NCBI RefSeq assembly: GCF_002803155.1
Contig: NZ_NNBP01000040.1
Span: forward strand, 20,471 to 84,470
DNA from: Streptomyces sp. CB02959
Lineage (GTDB): Bacteria > Actinomycetota > Actinomycetes > Streptomycetales > Streptomycetaceae
DNA length: 64,000 bases
Direction: 5' to 3'
Position numbers and translations under genes: made by a program. This document shows, one piece after another, positions 53,008-61,816 of this stretch. The notes under the pieces were generated by a model. The model was not told where the DNA came from. It searched no databases and saw nothing but the letters and a program-made list of their open reading frames with translations. How positions within the stretch are numbered: position 1 is the stretch's first letter; each line of letters begins with the position of its first letter.

Positions 53008-53923
53008 TTCCGCCGTCACCCGTGGGGCCCCCGGTGGATCCGCCGCGGCCGGTCGCCCCGTACCGCAGCGCGCCGGACCTCCGGAGGCGGACGACCCGGC
53101 GGCGCTGAAGGTCGTCCCGGTACGCCACCCCTGGCGCTGGGCGGGGATCGCGGTGACCGCGGTGCTGCTCGCCCAGTTCGCGCACGGCCTGGTCACCAAC
53201 CCGGCGTGGCAGTGGGAGGTGTTCGCGCGGTTCTTCGCCAACGGCACGATCCTGAAGGCGGTCTGGGTCACCCTCCAGCTGACCGTCTACGGCACCGCCC
53301 TCGGCTTCGCGCTGGGCCTGGTGATGGCCCTGATGCGGCTGTCCGCCAGCCCGTTCCTGCGCTGGGTGGCGTTCGGCTACATCTGGGCGTTCCGCTCCAT
53401 CCCGCTCATCGTCCAGCTGCTGTTCTGGTTCAACCTCGCCTACCTCTACCAGCGGCTGGACTTCGGGATCCCGTTCGGCCCGGCCTTCTTCCACTTCGAC
53501 ACCATGGGACTGGTCGGCGCGATGGGTGCGGCGGTCCTCGGGCTGGCGCTGCACCAGGCGGCCTACGCCGCCGAGATCGTCCGGGCCGGTGTACAGGCCG
53601 TGGACTCCGGTCAGTTGGAGGCCGCCGCCGCGCTCGGGCTGCCCCGGTTGCGCCGGCTCCGCCGGATCGTGCTGCCGCAGGCCATGCGCTCGATCCTGCC
53701 GAACGCCACCAACGAGGTGATCTCGCTCTTCAAGGGCACCTCGATCGTCTCGGTGATGGCGATCGGCGAACTCTTCTACCAGGTCCAGGTCGTCTACGGA
53801 CGGAACGGCCAGGTGGTGCCCCTGCTGATGGTCGCCACCGCCTGGTACATCCTCCTCACCACCGTGCTCTCCGTCCTCCAGCACTTCGTCGAACGTCACT
53901 ACGCCAAGGGGGTCGCGCGATGA
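52991..53923 (+). CDS. Amino-acid ABC transporter permease (2)
   Basis: 310-residue HisM-type permease, probably the heterodimer partner of the first one. It has a disordered N-terminus, then WQWEVFARFFANGTILKAVWVTLQLTVYG, IWAFRSIPLIVQLLFWFNLAYL and the EAA loop EAAAALGLPRLRRLRRIVLPQAMRSILPNATNE. Overlaps the oxidoreductase gene by 17 bp and the ATPase gene by 4 bp. Confidence 0.92.
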   Translation: MPLTSDSAVTRGAPGGSAAAGRPVPQRAGPPEADDPAALKVVPVRHPWRWAGIAVTAVLLAQFAHGLVTNPAWQWEVFARFFANGTILKAVWVTLQLTVYGTALGFALGLVMALMRLSASPFLRWVAFGYIWAFRSIPLIVQLLFWFNLAYLYQRLDFGIPFGPAFFHFDTMGLVGAMGAAVLGLALHQAAYAAEIVRAGVQAVDSGQLEAAAALGLPRLRRLRRIVLPQAMRSILPNATNEVISLFKGTSIVSVMAIGELFYQVQVVYGRNGQVVPLLMVATAWYILLTTVLSVLQHFVERHYAKGVAR

Positions 53924-54681
53924 GCGCCATGGTGGAAATCCGGTCCGTCCACAAGAGTTTCGGCGCCACCGAGGTGCTGCGCGGTATCGATCTGGAGGTC
54001 GCGGCCGGCGAGGTGACGGTGGTGCTCGGACCGTCCGGTTCGGGCAAGTCGACGCTGTTGCGCACCATCAACCACCTGGAGCAGGTCGACAGCGGCTGGA
54101 TCAGCGTCGACGGGGCGCTGGTGGGCTACCGGAGGTCCGGCGACCGGCTCTACGAGCTGCGCGAACGGGAGATCCTCAAGCAGCGCACCGGTATCGGCTT
54201 CGTCTTCCAGAACTTCAACCTCTTCCCGCACCTGACAGTCCTGGAGAACCTCGTCGAGGCCCCGATCGCCGTACAGCGCCGCCCGCGCAAGGAGGCCGAG
54301 GCCGCCGCCCGCCGGCTGCTGACCCGGGTCGGCCTGGCGGAGAAGGCGGACGCCTACCCCGGGCAGCTCTCCGGCGGCCAGCAGCAGCGGGTCGCCATCG
54401 CCCGGGCGCTGGCCCTGGAACCCACCCTGCTGCTCTTCGACGAGCCGACCTCGGCGCTCGACCCCGAGCTGGTCGGCGAAGTCCTCGACGTCATCAGGGA
54501 CTTGGCGCACCAGGGCACCACGATGATCGTCGTCACCCACGAGATCGGCTTCGCCCGCGAGGTCGCCGACACCGTCGTCTTCATGGACGGCGGGCGGATC
54601 GTCGAGCAGGGCCCGCCCGGGCAGGTGCTCGACCACCCGCGCCACGAGCGCACCCGGTCCTTCCTCTCCAAGGTGCTGTGA
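53920..54681 (+). CDS. Amino-acid ABC transporter ATP-binding protein
   Basis: 253-residue polar amino-acid type ATPase. Walker A LGPSGSGKSTLLRT, Q-loop FVFQNFNLFPHLTVLENL, signature LSGGQQQRVAIARAL, Walker B LLLFDEPTSALDPEL and switch VVTHEIGFAREVAD are all intact. The order permease-flavoprotein-permease-ATPase-binding protein is one unit with 4-bp overlaps on each side. Confidence 0.95.
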   Translation: MSAMVEIRSVHKSFGATEVLRGIDLEVAAGEVTVVLGPSGSGKSTLLRTINHLEQVDSGWISVDGALVGYRRSGDRLYELREREILKQRTGIGFVFQNFNLFPHLTVLENLVEAPIAVQRRPRKEAEAAARRLLTRVGLAEKADAYPGQLSGGQQQRVAIARALALEPTLLLFDEPTSALDPELVGEVLDVIRDLAHQGTTMIVVTHEIGFAREVADTVVFMDGGRIVEQGPPGQVLDHPRHERTRSFLSKVL

Positions 54682-54758
54682 CCGTGCCCGCCGCGCCCCC
54701 TGTGTCCGCCGTGCCCGCCGTCCCCGTACCGTCCGCACCGCCGTCGAGGAGACACCCC

Positions 54759-55727
54759 GTGATCCGCCGTACACTCGCCGCCGCCCTCGCCCTCGCCGCC
54801 GGCTCCGCCCTGCTCACCGGCTGCGGCTCCGGCGACACGGCGAGCGCGGAGGTCAGCTCCGGGAACCACGGCCCGAAGATCAACATCGGCCCCGAGCAGC
54901 ACCGCGTCCGCGGGACCAGGGACCCCCGGAGCGCCGCGCTGGTGCCCGCCCGGGTCCGGGAGACCGGCGAACTGCGGATCGGCGTGGGCGCCGAGAGCAG
55001 CCCCCCGCTGAGCTTCTACGCCACCGACGACAAGACCCTCATCGGCGTCGAGGAGGACCTGGCCACCCTCGTCGCCGACACCCTCGGGCTGAAGCCGCAC
55101 TTCGAGCCGCTGTCCTGGGAGAACCTCTTCGTCGGCCTGGACAGCGGCAAACTCGACGCGGTCTTCGGCAACGTCACCGTCACCGAGGAGCGCAAGGACA
55201 AGTACGACTTCGCCACCTACCGGCTCGACCAGCTGGGGATGGAGGTCAAGAAGGGCGCCGGCTGGAAGGTCCGCGGCGCCCGGGACGTCGCGGGGAAGAC
55301 CATCGCGGTGGGCTCCGGCACCAACCAGGAGAAGATCCTGCTCGACTGGAGCAAGGAGGACGAGAAGGCCGGCCGCAAACCGGTGGACGTCAAGTACTTC
55401 CAGAAGCCCTCGGACGTCTACCTCGCGCTCCAATCCGGCCGGATCGACGGCTACTTCGGCCCCGACCCGTCCGTCGCGTACCACGTCGGCGTCGCCGGCC
55501 GGACCGAGATCGCCGGCATCTTCTCCGGCGGCGGCGCCCACCTCCAGGGCGAGATCGCCGCCACCACCCGGAAGGGCAGCGGCCTGGTCAAGGCGTACGC
55601 CGCGGCCCTCCAGAAGGTCATCGACGACGGCCGCTACGCCAAGGTGCTGGCCCGCTGGGGGCTGACCGCCGAGGCCGTCGCGACCTCGCGGATCAACCCG
55701 CCCGGCCTGCCCAGGACCTCCGACTGA
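54759..55727 (+). CDS. Amino-acid ABC transporter binding lipoprotein (2)
   Basis: 322-residue solute-binding lipoprotein. The signal is short: IRRTLAAALALAAGSALLTGCGSG, lipobox LLTGC. The binding domain starts RETGELRIGVGAESSPPLSFYATDDKTLIGVEEDLATLVADTLGL and includes FGNVTVTEERKDKYDFATYRLDQLGMEVKKG. It ends RYAKVLARWGLTAEAVATSRINPPGLP. I chose GTG 54759 because GAGGAG lies 7 nt upstream and a lipoprotein signal starts there; GTG 54678, overlapping the ATPase stop, would add 27 residues before the signal. Confidence 0.92.
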   Translation: MIRRTLAAALALAAGSALLTGCGSGDTASAEVSSGNHGPKINIGPEQHRVRGTRDPRSAALVPARVRETGELRIGVGAESSPPLSFYATDDKTLIGVEEDLATLVADTLGLKPHFEPLSWENLFVGLDSGKLDAVFGNVTVTEERKDKYDFATYRLDQLGMEVKKGAGWKVRGARDVAGKTIAVGSGTNQEKILLDWSKEDEKAGRKPVDVKYFQKPSDVYLALQSGRIDGYFGPDPSVAYHVGVAGRTEIAGIFSGGGAHLQGEIAATTRKGSGLVKAYAAALQKVIDDGRYAKVLARWGLTAEAVATSRINPPGLPRTSD

Positions 55728-55768
55728 CCCCGCGCCCCGGCCCCGTACCGCACAGGAAGGCCCACCCC

Positions 55769-56884
55769 ATGCCCGTACCGCACCACCTGCGGCTGGCCGT
55801 CGCGCTGGACGCCTCGCGGGTCCCGCCCCGCTACGACGCCGCCCACCACACCGCCCTCGCCCGGCTCGCCGAGCGCGGCACCCTGGACTTCGTCACCCTC
55901 GGCGACCGCTTCGGCGGTCCCGGCCCGGACGCGCTCGCGGTGCTCGCCCGGATCGCGCCCGCCACCGAACGGATCGGGCTGGTCCCGACGGTGACCACCA
56001 CCCACACCGAGCCGTTCCACGTCTCCACCGCCGTGGCCACCCTGGACTGGGTCAGCCGCGGCCGGGCCGGTTGGACGGTGGAGGTGTCCACCACCGAGGA
56101 CGAGGCCGCGCTCGTCGGGCGCCCCCAAGTTCTCGGCTTCGCTCGAACAGGGAGGGACCCCCATCCGGCCGCCCCGGTCGCCGAGGTCTGGCCGGAGGCC
56201 GGCGAGGTCGCCGACGTCGCCGGGCGGCTGTGGGACAGCTGGGAGGACGACGCGGAGATCCGCGACCGGGCCACCGGCCGCTTCGTCGACCGCGACAAGC
56301 TGCACCACGTCGACTTCACCGGCCGCGCCTTCTCGGTCCGCGGGCCGTCCATCGTGCCCCGGCCGCCGCAGGGCCGCCCGGTGACCGTCGTCGAGGTGAC
56401 CGGGGACACCGGCGGGCCGGACGGCGGGGGGCCACCCGGCGCGACGAGCGGAGCCGGGCACGCGGCGGCGGCCCGCCGGGAGGTGGCCGCCGCCCGGGCC
56501 GACGTCGCACTGGTCCGGGCCGAGGATCCGCAGACCGCCGGCGCCGCCCGCGTCGAGCTGCGCGCCCGCGCCCTGGCCCACGGCCGCGACCCCGGCCGGC
56601 TGCTGGTGCTGGCCTCGCTGCCGGTCGAGCTGCGCTCCCCGGCCGACGCCGCCGGCCTCGCCGACCTGCTCGGCGACTGGTTCGCCCAGGGCGCGGCCGA
56701 CGGCTTCCACCTGCGTCCCGCCGATCCCGCCCGGGACCTGCCCCGGCTCGTCGAGGACACCGTGCCGCTCCTGAGGGAACGCGGTCTGCTCCGCCGCTCC
56801 TACGAGGGCACCACCCTGCGCGCGCACCTCGGTCTGCCGCGCCCCGCCAGCGTCTACGCCCTCGCCCGGGAGGTCGGCCGATGA
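55769..56884 (+). CDS. LLM-class flavin-dependent monooxygenase (1)
   Basis: 371-residue luciferase-like (NtaA/SnaA/YtmO-type) protein. LAVALDASRVPP opens the barrel, with LARLAERGTLDFVTLGDRF and ATERIGLVPTVTTTHTEPFHVSTAVATLDWVSRGRAGWTVEVS in the FMN-binding half. Such enzymes use reduced flavin and oxygen to cleave C-S or C-N bonds. Residues about 118-133 (RPQVLGFARTGRDPHP) look like an insertion encoded by a dispersed element, and GRPVTVVEVTGDTGGPDGGG is a Gly-rich loop. It is shorter and more divergent than the next enzyme. AGGAAGG lies upstream of the ATG; the stop overlaps the next start. Confidence 0.82.
   Translation: MPVPHHLRLAVALDASRVPPRYDAAHHTALARLAERGTLDFVTLGDRFGGPGPDALAVLARIAPATERIGLVPTVTTTHTEPFHVSTAVATLDWVSRGRAGWTVEVSTTEDEAALVGRPQVLGFARTGRDPHPAAPVAEVWPEAGEVADVAGRLWDSWEDDAEIRDRATGRFVDRDKLHHVDFTGRAFSVRGPSIVPRPPQGRPVTVVEVTGDTGGPDGGGPPGATSGAGHAAAARREVAAARADVALVRAEDPQTAGAARVELRARALAHGRDPGRLLVLASLPVELRSPADAAGLADLLGDWFAQGAADGFHLRPADPARDLPRLVEDTVPLLRERGLLRRSYEGTTLRAHLGLPRPASVYALAREVGR
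56121..56165. repeat. Dispersed palindromic element inside monooxygenase gene 1
   Basis: CCCCCAAGTTCTCGGCTTCG, then CTCGAACAGGGAGGGACCCCCAT. I recognise this layout from short repeats scattered in Streptomyces genomes, usually between genes. Here it is inside a gene and keeps the frame open, adding about 15 residues. Confidence 0.55.
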
Positions 56885-58249
56885 GCCCGGAACGCCGTCC
56901 CCGCAAGCAGATCCACCTCGCCGCGCACTTCCCCGGCGTCAACAACACCACCGTCTGGGCCGTCCCGCCCGCCGGCCCGACCACCACCCCTGGCCGAGAC
57001 GCTGCGCGTCACCCCGCTCTCGGAAGCCAGATCGACTTCGCCTCCTTCGTGCACCTGGCGCGCACCGCGGAGCGCGGCCTGTTCGACTTCTTCTTCCTGG
57101 CGGAGGGGCTGCGGCTGCGCGAGCACAAGGGGCGGATCCACGACCTCGACGTGCTCGGCCGGCCCGAGTCGCTCACCCTGCTCAACGCCCTGGCGGCGGT
57201 CACCGAGCGCCTGGGCCTGGCCGGCACGGTCAGCGCCACCTTCAACGAGCCCTACGAACTGGCCCGCCGGTTCGCCTCCCTGGACCACCTCAGCGGCGGC
57301 CGGGCGGCCTGGAACGTCGTCACCACCTCCGACGCCTTCACCGGGGAGAACTTCCGGCGCGGCGGCTACCTCGACCGCGCCGACCGCTACACCCGGGCCG
57401 CCGAGTTCCTGGCCACCGCACGGGAGTTGTGGGACTCCCGGCCGGTCGGTGAGCCGCCGCACCGGGTCGACCACCGCGGCCGGCACTTCACCGTCCGGGG
57501 CGGGTTCGGCGTCCCGCGCAGCCCGCAGGGCCACCCCGTCGTCATCCAGGCCGGGGACTCCGCCGAGGGGCGGGAGTTCGCCGCCTCCGCCGCCGACGTG
57601 ATCTTCACCCGGCACAGCGGGCCGGCGGCCGGCCGGGCCTTCTACGCGGACGTCAAGCGCCGGCTCCCGGCGTACGGGCGACGGCCCGCCGACCTCAAGA
57701 TCATGCCGGGGGTGACCTTCGTCCTCGGCGACACCCTCGCCGAGGCCCAGGAGCAGGCCGCCGAGATCCGCCGGCAGCAGGTCTCCCCGCAGAGCGCACT
57801 GCTCGCGCTGGAGCAGGTGTGGGGGGGTGGACCTGTCCTCCTACGACCCCGACGGGCCGCTGCCGGACATCGACCCGGACCCCGGCGCCGAGCTGGCCCA
57901 GGGCCGGGTCCGGATCGCCGACCCGAAGGCGGTCGCCGACAGGTGGCGGGAGCTCTCCCACGCCAAGGGGCTGTCCATCCGGGAGACCGTCATCGAGACG
58001 ACCGGGCGGCAGTCCTTCGTCGGCACCCCTTCGAGCGTCGCCCGCGAGATGGACGACTTCGTGCAGAGCGACGCCGCCGACGGCTTCATCCTCGTGCCGC
58101 ACCTCACGCCCGGCGGGCTCGACCCGTTCGTGGCGCGGGTCGTCCCGCTGCTCCAGGAGCGCGGCGCGTACCGCACGGAATACACCGGGACCGCCCTGCG
58201 CTCCCATCTGGGGCTGCCGGATCCGGTCCGCCCCGTATGGAAGGACTGA
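56881..58249 (+). pseudogene. LLM-class flavin-dependent monooxygenase (2), frameshifted
   Basis: Would be a 455-residue NtaA/SnaA/DszA-type monooxygenase that opens a C-S bond with FMNH2. The first part (56881 to about 57822) has QIHLAAHFPGVNNTTVW, SQIDFASFVHLARTAERGLFDFFFLAEGLRLREH and AAWNVVTTSDAFTGENFRRGG. The rest (57827-58249, VDLSSYDPDGPLPDIDPDPG to RSHLGLPDPVRPVWKD) is in the +1 frame. The break is at a run of seven G (57821-57827); six G would read W-G-V-D-L-S and restore the whole family sequence. This is one extra base: a real mutation, a slippage site or a sequencing error. Start ATG overlaps the previous stop. Confidence 0.88.
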
Positions 58250-58250
58250 C

Positions 58251-59057
58251 ATGACCAGCAGCACACCCGGGCCGGACCCCGTCCAGGAGTGGCAGGAGTG
58301 GCGCGACGGGCGCCTGGCCGCGGTCACCGGGCCGTACGGTCCGCTCGCGCTCGTCGGCACGCACTGGCTCGCCGACCACCCCGACGGCCGGATCGCGGGG
58401 CTGCCGGGGCGCTGGACGGCCGCCGCCGACGGGGCCGCGGTCGTCCTGGAGGCCGCGCCCGAGGACGGGCTCACCGTGGACGGCGCGCCGGCCGCCGGCA
58501 CCTTCCGGCTCGGCCAGGACGGCGGCCCGGCGGCGGCCCGGGTCGCCCACGGCGCCCGCCACCTGGTGGTACTGCACCGCGAGGGGCTGTGGGCGGTGCG
58601 CGACGTCGACCCGGATGCCCCGGCCCGGCGCGCCTTCGCCGGGATCGACGCCCACCCGCACGACGCGCGCTGGGTGCGGCCGGGCCTGTTCCGCCCGTAC
58701 GTCGAGCGGCGGACGATCCAGGTGCCCAACGCCGACGGGCGGGAGCGGGGCTTCGTCCTCGGCGGGGAGCTGGCCCTCACCCTCGACGGCGACGAGCACA
58801 CCCTCCAGGTCGCGGTGGAGCCGGACGGCTCACTGTGGGCGGTGCTGGCCGATGCCACCAGCGGTACCGACAGCTACCGCTTCCGCTTCCTGCGGACGCC
58901 CGCCCCGGCCGCCGATGGCACCGTGCCGGTCGACCTCAACCGCGTCCAGCTGCCGCCCTGCGCCTTCGCCGAGCACTTCATCTGCCCCTTCCCGCCGCCC
59001 GGCAACACCCTGCCGTTCGCCCTGCGGGCGGGGGAGCGGAACGCCCTCGTCCGCTGA
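58251..59057 (+). CDS. DUF1684 protein
   Basis: 268 residues, no signal or membrane helix. Markers of DUF1684 are EWQEWRDGRLAAVTGPYGPLALVGTHWL at the N-terminus and LNRVQLPPCAFAEHFICPFPPPGNTLP near the C-terminus. The biochemical role is unknown. It begins one base after the monooxygenase stop and is the last gene of this operon, followed by a terminator, so it probably takes part in the same pathway. Confidence 0.85.
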   Translation: MTSSTPGPDPVQEWQEWRDGRLAAVTGPYGPLALVGTHWLADHPDGRIAGLPGRWTAAADGAAVVLEAAPEDGLTVDGAPAAGTFRLGQDGGPAAARVAHGARHLVVLHREGLWAVRDVDPDAPARRAFAGIDAHPHDARWVRPGLFRPYVERRTIQVPNADGRERGFVLGGELALTLDGDEHTLQVAVEPDGSLWAVLADATSGTDSYRFRFLRTPAPAADGTVPVDLNRVQLPPCAFAEHFICPFPPPGNTLPFALRAGERNALVR

Positions 59058-59086
59058 GCCGGACACCGCCCCGCCCGCGGGCCGCA

Positions 59087-59122
59087 CCGCCCCGGCAGCC
59101 GTCAACTCGGTTGCCGGGGCGG
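59087..59122 (+). terminator. Terminator closing the operon
   Basis: 11-bp stem CCGCCCCGGCA / TGCCGGGGCGG, with CCG/CGG pairing inside the loop. Confidence 0.82.
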
Positions 59123-59336
59123 CGTGTTGGGGGTGCGCGGCGGGGTGGTGCGCGGGGCACGGGATCGGGGCAGCCCTCTTGCGCCACGGGGGTCGGGCAC
59201 CGGACACTCCCGCTCAGCGAGCGTTTGTCAGGGGCACGCAAAAATCGCGGGGGGTCTCCCGCATGCGCCCGCGTGCCCTTCGGCTGCGCCTCACGGGTCG
59301 CCCACCGGCGGCCCCCGATCCCCCTCGGAGGAATCA

Positions 59337-60248
59337 GTGAGGAACGAGCGCACCACCCCCCGTAGCGGCGTGGCGAGACGCACCCGGCTGATCGCCGCGG
59401 CGTCCGGACTGGTGGCCGTCGGCGCCATCGCCCTCCCGACCGCCGCCGGCGCCCAGACCCCCGCCCCCACCGCGACGTTCAACGCCGCCCAGCTCACCGC
59501 CGCGGGCAACGCGGTCCGCACCGCGGACGTCGCGGGCACCGCCTGGCGGGTCGACCCGGCGACCCACACCCTGGTCGTCACCGCCGACAGCACCGTCTCC
59601 AAGGCCCAGATCGCCAAGATCCAGCAGGCCGCGGGGAGCAACGCCGGCGCGGTCCGGATCGAGCGCACCGCGGGCCGGATCCGCAAGCTGATCTCCGGCG
59701 GCGACGCCATCTACGCGCCCAGCTGGCGTTGCTCGCTCGGCTTCAACGTGCGCAGCGGCACCACCTACTACTTCCTGACGGCCGGTCACTGCACCGACGG
59801 CAAGCCGCCCTGGTACACCAACTCCTCCGGCACCACCAGCATCGGGCCGACCACCGGCTCCAGCTTCCCCGGCAACGACTACGGCATCGTGAAGTACACC
59901 AACGCCTCGGTGGCGCACGCCGGTACGGTCGGCAGCCAGGACATCACCAGCGCCGGGAACCCCACGGTCGGCCAGACGGTCACCCGCCGCGGCTCCACCA
60001 CCGGCATCCACAGCGGCAAGGTCACCGCCCTGAACGCCACGGTGAACTACGGCAGCGGCGACATCGTCTCCGGCCTCATCCAGACCACGGTCTGCGCCGA
60101 GCCCGGCGACAGCGGCGGCCCCCTCTACGCGGGCACCAAGGCGCTGGGCCTGACCTCCGGCGGCAGCGGCGACTGCACCAGCGGCGGCACCACCTTCTTC
60201 CAGCCCGTCACCGAGGCGCTCAGCGCGTACGGCGTGAGCGTCTACTGA
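59337..60248 (+). CDS. Secreted serine protease, streptogrisin B type
   Basis: 303-residue S1 (chymotrypsin-like) prepro-protease close to streptogrisin B. A signal peptide (about 1-39, LIAAASGLVAVGAIALPTAAGAQ) and an alpha-lytic-type propeptide precede the mature enzyme, which starts ISGGDAIYAPSWRCSLGF at about 119. The triad is His151 (TAGHC), Asp181 (GNDYGIV) and Ser259 (GDSGGP). The propeptide folds the enzyme and is cleaved. GTG 59337 has GGAGGA 4 nt upstream. Secreted, probably for protein use, and a target for SSI-type inhibitors such as the one at 63009-63455. Confidence 0.95.
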   Translation: MRNERTTPRSGVARRTRLIAAASGLVAVGAIALPTAAGAQTPAPTATFNAAQLTAAGNAVRTADVAGTAWRVDPATHTLVVTADSTVSKAQIAKIQQAAGSNAGAVRIERTAGRIRKLISGGDAIYAPSWRCSLGFNVRSGTTYYFLTAGHCTDGKPPWYTNSSGTTSIGPTTGSSFPGNDYGIVKYTNASVAHAGTVGSQDITSAGNPTVGQTVTRRGSTTGIHSGKVTALNATVNYGSGDIVSGLIQTTVCAEPGDSGGPLYAGTKALGLTSGGSGDCTSGGTTFFQPVTEALSAYGVSVY

Positions 60249-60379
60249 CCGGCTGAGACCAGGCGTCGCAAGGCAGGAGGGTCTCCGCCGATCGGCCGGC
60301 GGGGACCCGGCGGCGGGCCCGCCGCGAGCCTCGACCGGCCTCCGGGCCGGGCCTACCATGGAGGCAAAAGCGACTTAAC

Positions 60380-60412
60380 GCGACGTATCCGTACGTGATC
60401 CGTACGCGTCGC
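60380..60412. promoter_or_regulatory. Repeats upstream of the slipin gene
   Basis: GCGACG and CGTCGC flank a region containing the direct repeat ATCCGTACG (60387-60395 and 60398-60406). About 25 bp before the slipin start; possible regulator-binding site. Confidence 0.3.
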
Positions 60413-60436
60413 GACGGCACACGTCAGGGGGCCGTG

Positions 60437-61378
60437 ATGGTCGGAGAACTGGTGGCGGCCGGGGTGGCGCTGGCCTCCGCGGGAACGGTCTATCTGATGG
60501 CCGCGGCGCGCGTGGTCAAGCAGTACGAACGCGGTGTGGTGCTCCGGCTGGGGCGGCTGACGTCCCCGGTGCGCGGTCCGGGCTTCACCATGATCATCCC
60601 GGCCGTCGACCGGATGCGTAAGGTCAACATGCAGATCGTCACGATGCCGGTGCCCGCCCAGGAGGGCATCACCCGGGACAACGTCACGGTCCGGGTGGAC
60701 GCGGTCGTCTACTTCAAGGTCATCGACGCCGCCGACGCCATCGTCGAGGTGGAGGACTACCGCTTCGCGGTCTCCCAGATGGCCCAGACCTCGCTGCGGT
60801 CGATCATCGGCAAGAGCGAGCTGGACGACCTGCTGTCCAACCGCGAGAAGCTCAATCAGGGCCTGGAGCTGATGATGGACAGCCCGGCCATCGGCTGGGG
60901 AGTGAGCGTCGACCGGGTCGAGATCAAGGACGTCTCGCTGCCGGATGCGATGAAGCGCTCGATGGCCCGCCAGGCGGAGGCCACCCGGGACCGCCGGGCC
61001 CGGGTGATCAACGCCGACGCCGAACTCCAGGCGTCCCGGAAGCTGGCCGAGGCCGCCGCGGCCATGTCCGACCAGCCCGCGGCGCTGCAACTCCGGCTGC
61101 TGCAGACCGTGGTGGCGGTCGCCGCCGAGAAGAACTCCACCCTCGTCCTGCCCTTCCCCGTGGAGCTGCTGCGGTTCCTGGAACGCTCCGGCCTCCAGGC
61201 CGAGGCGCAGACCGCGCAGGTGGCGGCGGAGGCCGAACGAGCCCGTGCGCGGCAGCCGGCCGACGATGACGCCGGCCCGCCCCCGCCCCCGCCCCCGCCC
61301 CCGGCTCCGGTGGAGGACGGCCACGTCGACGCCCTCCCGGTGCTGGAGGACCTCCCGGAGTCCGAGCGCCTCGGGTAG
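60437..61378 (+). CDS. SPFH/Band 7 protein (slipin/stomatin type)
   Basis: 313-residue membrane-anchored scaffold protein with one N-terminal segment (about 5-22). The SPFH domain starts KQYERGVVLRLGRLTSPVRGPGFTMIIPAVDRMRKVNMQIVTMPV and continues RDNVTVRVDAVVYFKVIDAADAIVEVEDYRFAVSQMAQTSLRSIIGKSELDDLLSNRE. A coiled-coil with KLAEAAAAM follows. The tail has a run of nine prolines (GPPPPPPPPPAP). Such proteins organise membrane domains and proteases; bacterial slipins often sit with NfeD genes, which is not the case here. Confidence 0.9.
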   Translation: MVGELVAAGVALASAGTVYLMAAARVVKQYERGVVLRLGRLTSPVRGPGFTMIIPAVDRMRKVNMQIVTMPVPAQEGITRDNVTVRVDAVVYFKVIDAADAIVEVEDYRFAVSQMAQTSLRSIIGKSELDDLLSNREKLNQGLELMMDSPAIGWGVSVDRVEIKDVSLPDAMKRSMARQAEATRDRRARVINADAELQASRKLAEAAAAMSDQPAALQLRLLQTVVAVAAEKNSTLVLPFPVELLRFLERSGLQAEAQTAQVAAEAERARARQPADDDAGPPPPPPPPPAPVEDGHVDALPVLEDLPESERLG

Positions 61379-61401
61379 CGGCCCGCTGTAACACCGTCAC
61401 A

Positions 61402-61433
61402 GACGACCGTCGTACCACGGTACGACGGTCGTC
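61402..61433. terminator. Terminator after slipin
   Basis: Nearly perfect 15-bp stem GACGACCGTCGTACC / GGTACGACGGTCGTC with a very short loop. Confidence 0.82.
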
Positions 61434-61633
61434 CGCCGTTGTGCGCCGCCCGTGCGGCCGGCGTCGGGCCGCTGCCGGTTCGGAATTCCGGGGACGCTTT
61501 CCGGACAGCTGCGGCCCTCACACTTCGGGCGCCGCCGACCGCGCCGTGCGCCCTCTGATGTCCGCACTCAGGAGTTCGGCGCGCGCATATCGGTGTGAAT
61601 GGCGTGTGGTGAAAACGTGAACTCCCGTATCTG

Positions 61634-61650
61634 AGACCGGAACCCGGTCT
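61634..61650. promoter_or_regulatory. Inverted repeat upstream of protease gene
   Basis: AGACCGG-AAC-CCGGTCT, perfect 7-bp arms, 167 bp before the TTG start. Operator or small hairpin. Confidence 0.35.
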
Positions 61651-61816
61651 TGTGCACGAGTGAGGCGGGTGGGAATACTCGGCTCCGTTGGCATGGACGC
61701 GACTCCCCGCGGCAGCGCCACGGGGCCGGCCGTCCGTGCCCGGTACCTCGCACCTCACTCTCGGGCCCACCCGACTCCCCACAGTCCGGGCCCATCCCCC
61801 CACGGGAGGTTCTGAG

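Larger units (their letters stand above)
61379..61816. other. Intergenic region slipin - second protease
   Basis: 438 bp without a gene. It holds the slipin terminator (61402-61433) and an inverted repeat AGACCGGaacCCGGTCT (61634-61650), a possible operator for the protease gene. A/T-rich patches (GGTGAAAACGTGAACTCCC) lie around 61609-61626. Confidence 0.5.
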
